7,006 nucleotides of DNA, from contig JAMOPK010000354.1 of NCBI GenBank assembly GCA_027064565.1, forward strand, positions 1 to 7,006, given 5' to 3'. A program made the translations under genes and the position numbers. Source of the DNA: Caldifarciminota bacterium (GTDB lineage: Bacteria > Hydrothermota > Hydrothermia > B15-G9). Below the pieces are notes generated by a model. The model was not told where the DNA came from. It made no database searches and saw nothing but the letters and a program-made list of their open reading frames with translations. The stretch's first letter is position 1. Each line of letters opens with the position of its first letter. Shown here piece after piece: positions 6,855-7,006 of this stretch.

Positions 6855-6974
6855 ACCTCTCTCAGATTCACATAACCGGTAACTCCAAGCATGGTGCCAT
6901 CAGGTGACCGCTCTGCTTCGGTGCCGGGATGTGGGGAAGCTGAGGGCAAATCTGTGGTCAGTGACTGACGGCCG

Positions 6975-6988
6975 GGGACGGCCGTCCC
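6975..6988. repeat. Perfect 14-bp palindrome in a GC-rich patch
   Basis: GGGACGGCCGTCCC is its own reverse complement. GACGGCC also occurs just before it at 6967-6973, so the patch is doubly repeated. It is followed by ACCCCTGTTTTATG; ACCCCCTGTTTCAG appears on the minus strand beside dispersed repeat copy 1. This hints at related intergenic elements, weakly. Confidence 0.6.
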
Positions 6989-7006
6989 ACCCCTGTTTTA
7001 TGTCCC

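Noticed and set aside
6559..6882. Plus-strand open frame of 107 codons
   Set aside because: There is no RBS, the start overlaps the response-regulator promoter, and the second half is translated 17-bp tandem repeat.

Overview
This is bacterial DNA. It has Shine-Dalgarno sites, sigma70-like promoters, a receiver/AAA+/Fis-type response regulator and an HD domain of the CCA-enzyme type. It has no rRNA, tRNA, IS element or CRISPR array. Base composition is mosaic: the membrane VWA-like gene at the left edge is GC-rich, the acetyltransferase-like and HD genes are intermediate, and the response-regulator gene and its flanks are clearly AT-rich. Intergenic DNA is generous and carries short GC-rich palindromic and dispersed repeats. 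Together this looks like an uncultured environmental lineage, possibly of the FCB or WOR-3 kind. That placement is a guess and no gene here fixes the taxonomy.

Layout, left to right. (1) Positions 1-1403, minus strand: an open reading frame running off the left edge. It encodes a membrane-anchored protein with two N-terminal TM helices, a compact VWA-like domain, a CARDB/Ig-like segment and a Rossmann-like, GATase-like segment. (2) Positions 1413-2564, minus strand: a complete GNAT-like protein. It is transcribed ahead of (1) with only 9 bases between them, so the two probably form an operon driven by a promoter near 2595-2623. (3) Positions 2565-2762: a divergent control region with a promoter for each side and one copy of a dispersed palindromic repeat. 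(4) Positions 2763-4802, plus strand: a 679-residue protein. Its N-terminal third is the HD domain of tRNA nucleotidyltransferase/poly(A) polymerase enzymes without the nucleotidyltransferase head. The rest is a long helical region I do not recognise. (5) Positions 4803-5218: a non-coding convergent gap with direct repeats, an 11-bp inverted repeat, a terminator-like hairpin and a second AT-rich hairpin. (6) Positions 5219-6541, minus strand: an NtrC-type response regulator with an intact receiver, Walker A and Fis HTH, but no GAFTGA loop and no acidic Walker B. Its promoter lies so close to the ATG that the mRNA may be leaderless. (7) Positions 6542-7006: non-coding DNA with a 17-bp tandem repeat, a second copy of the dispersed repeat and a perfect 14-bp palindrome.

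There is no clear shared pathway. The left pair is plausibly linked to a BatA/MoxR-like membrane cluster continuing off the left edge. The HD gene and the response regulator are each single-gene, convergent units. The most novel-looking items are the headless CCA-type HD protein with its unknown C-terminus, the response regulator whose central domain has lost its sigma54-contact and catalytic signatures, and the dispersed repeat present in two intergenic regions.
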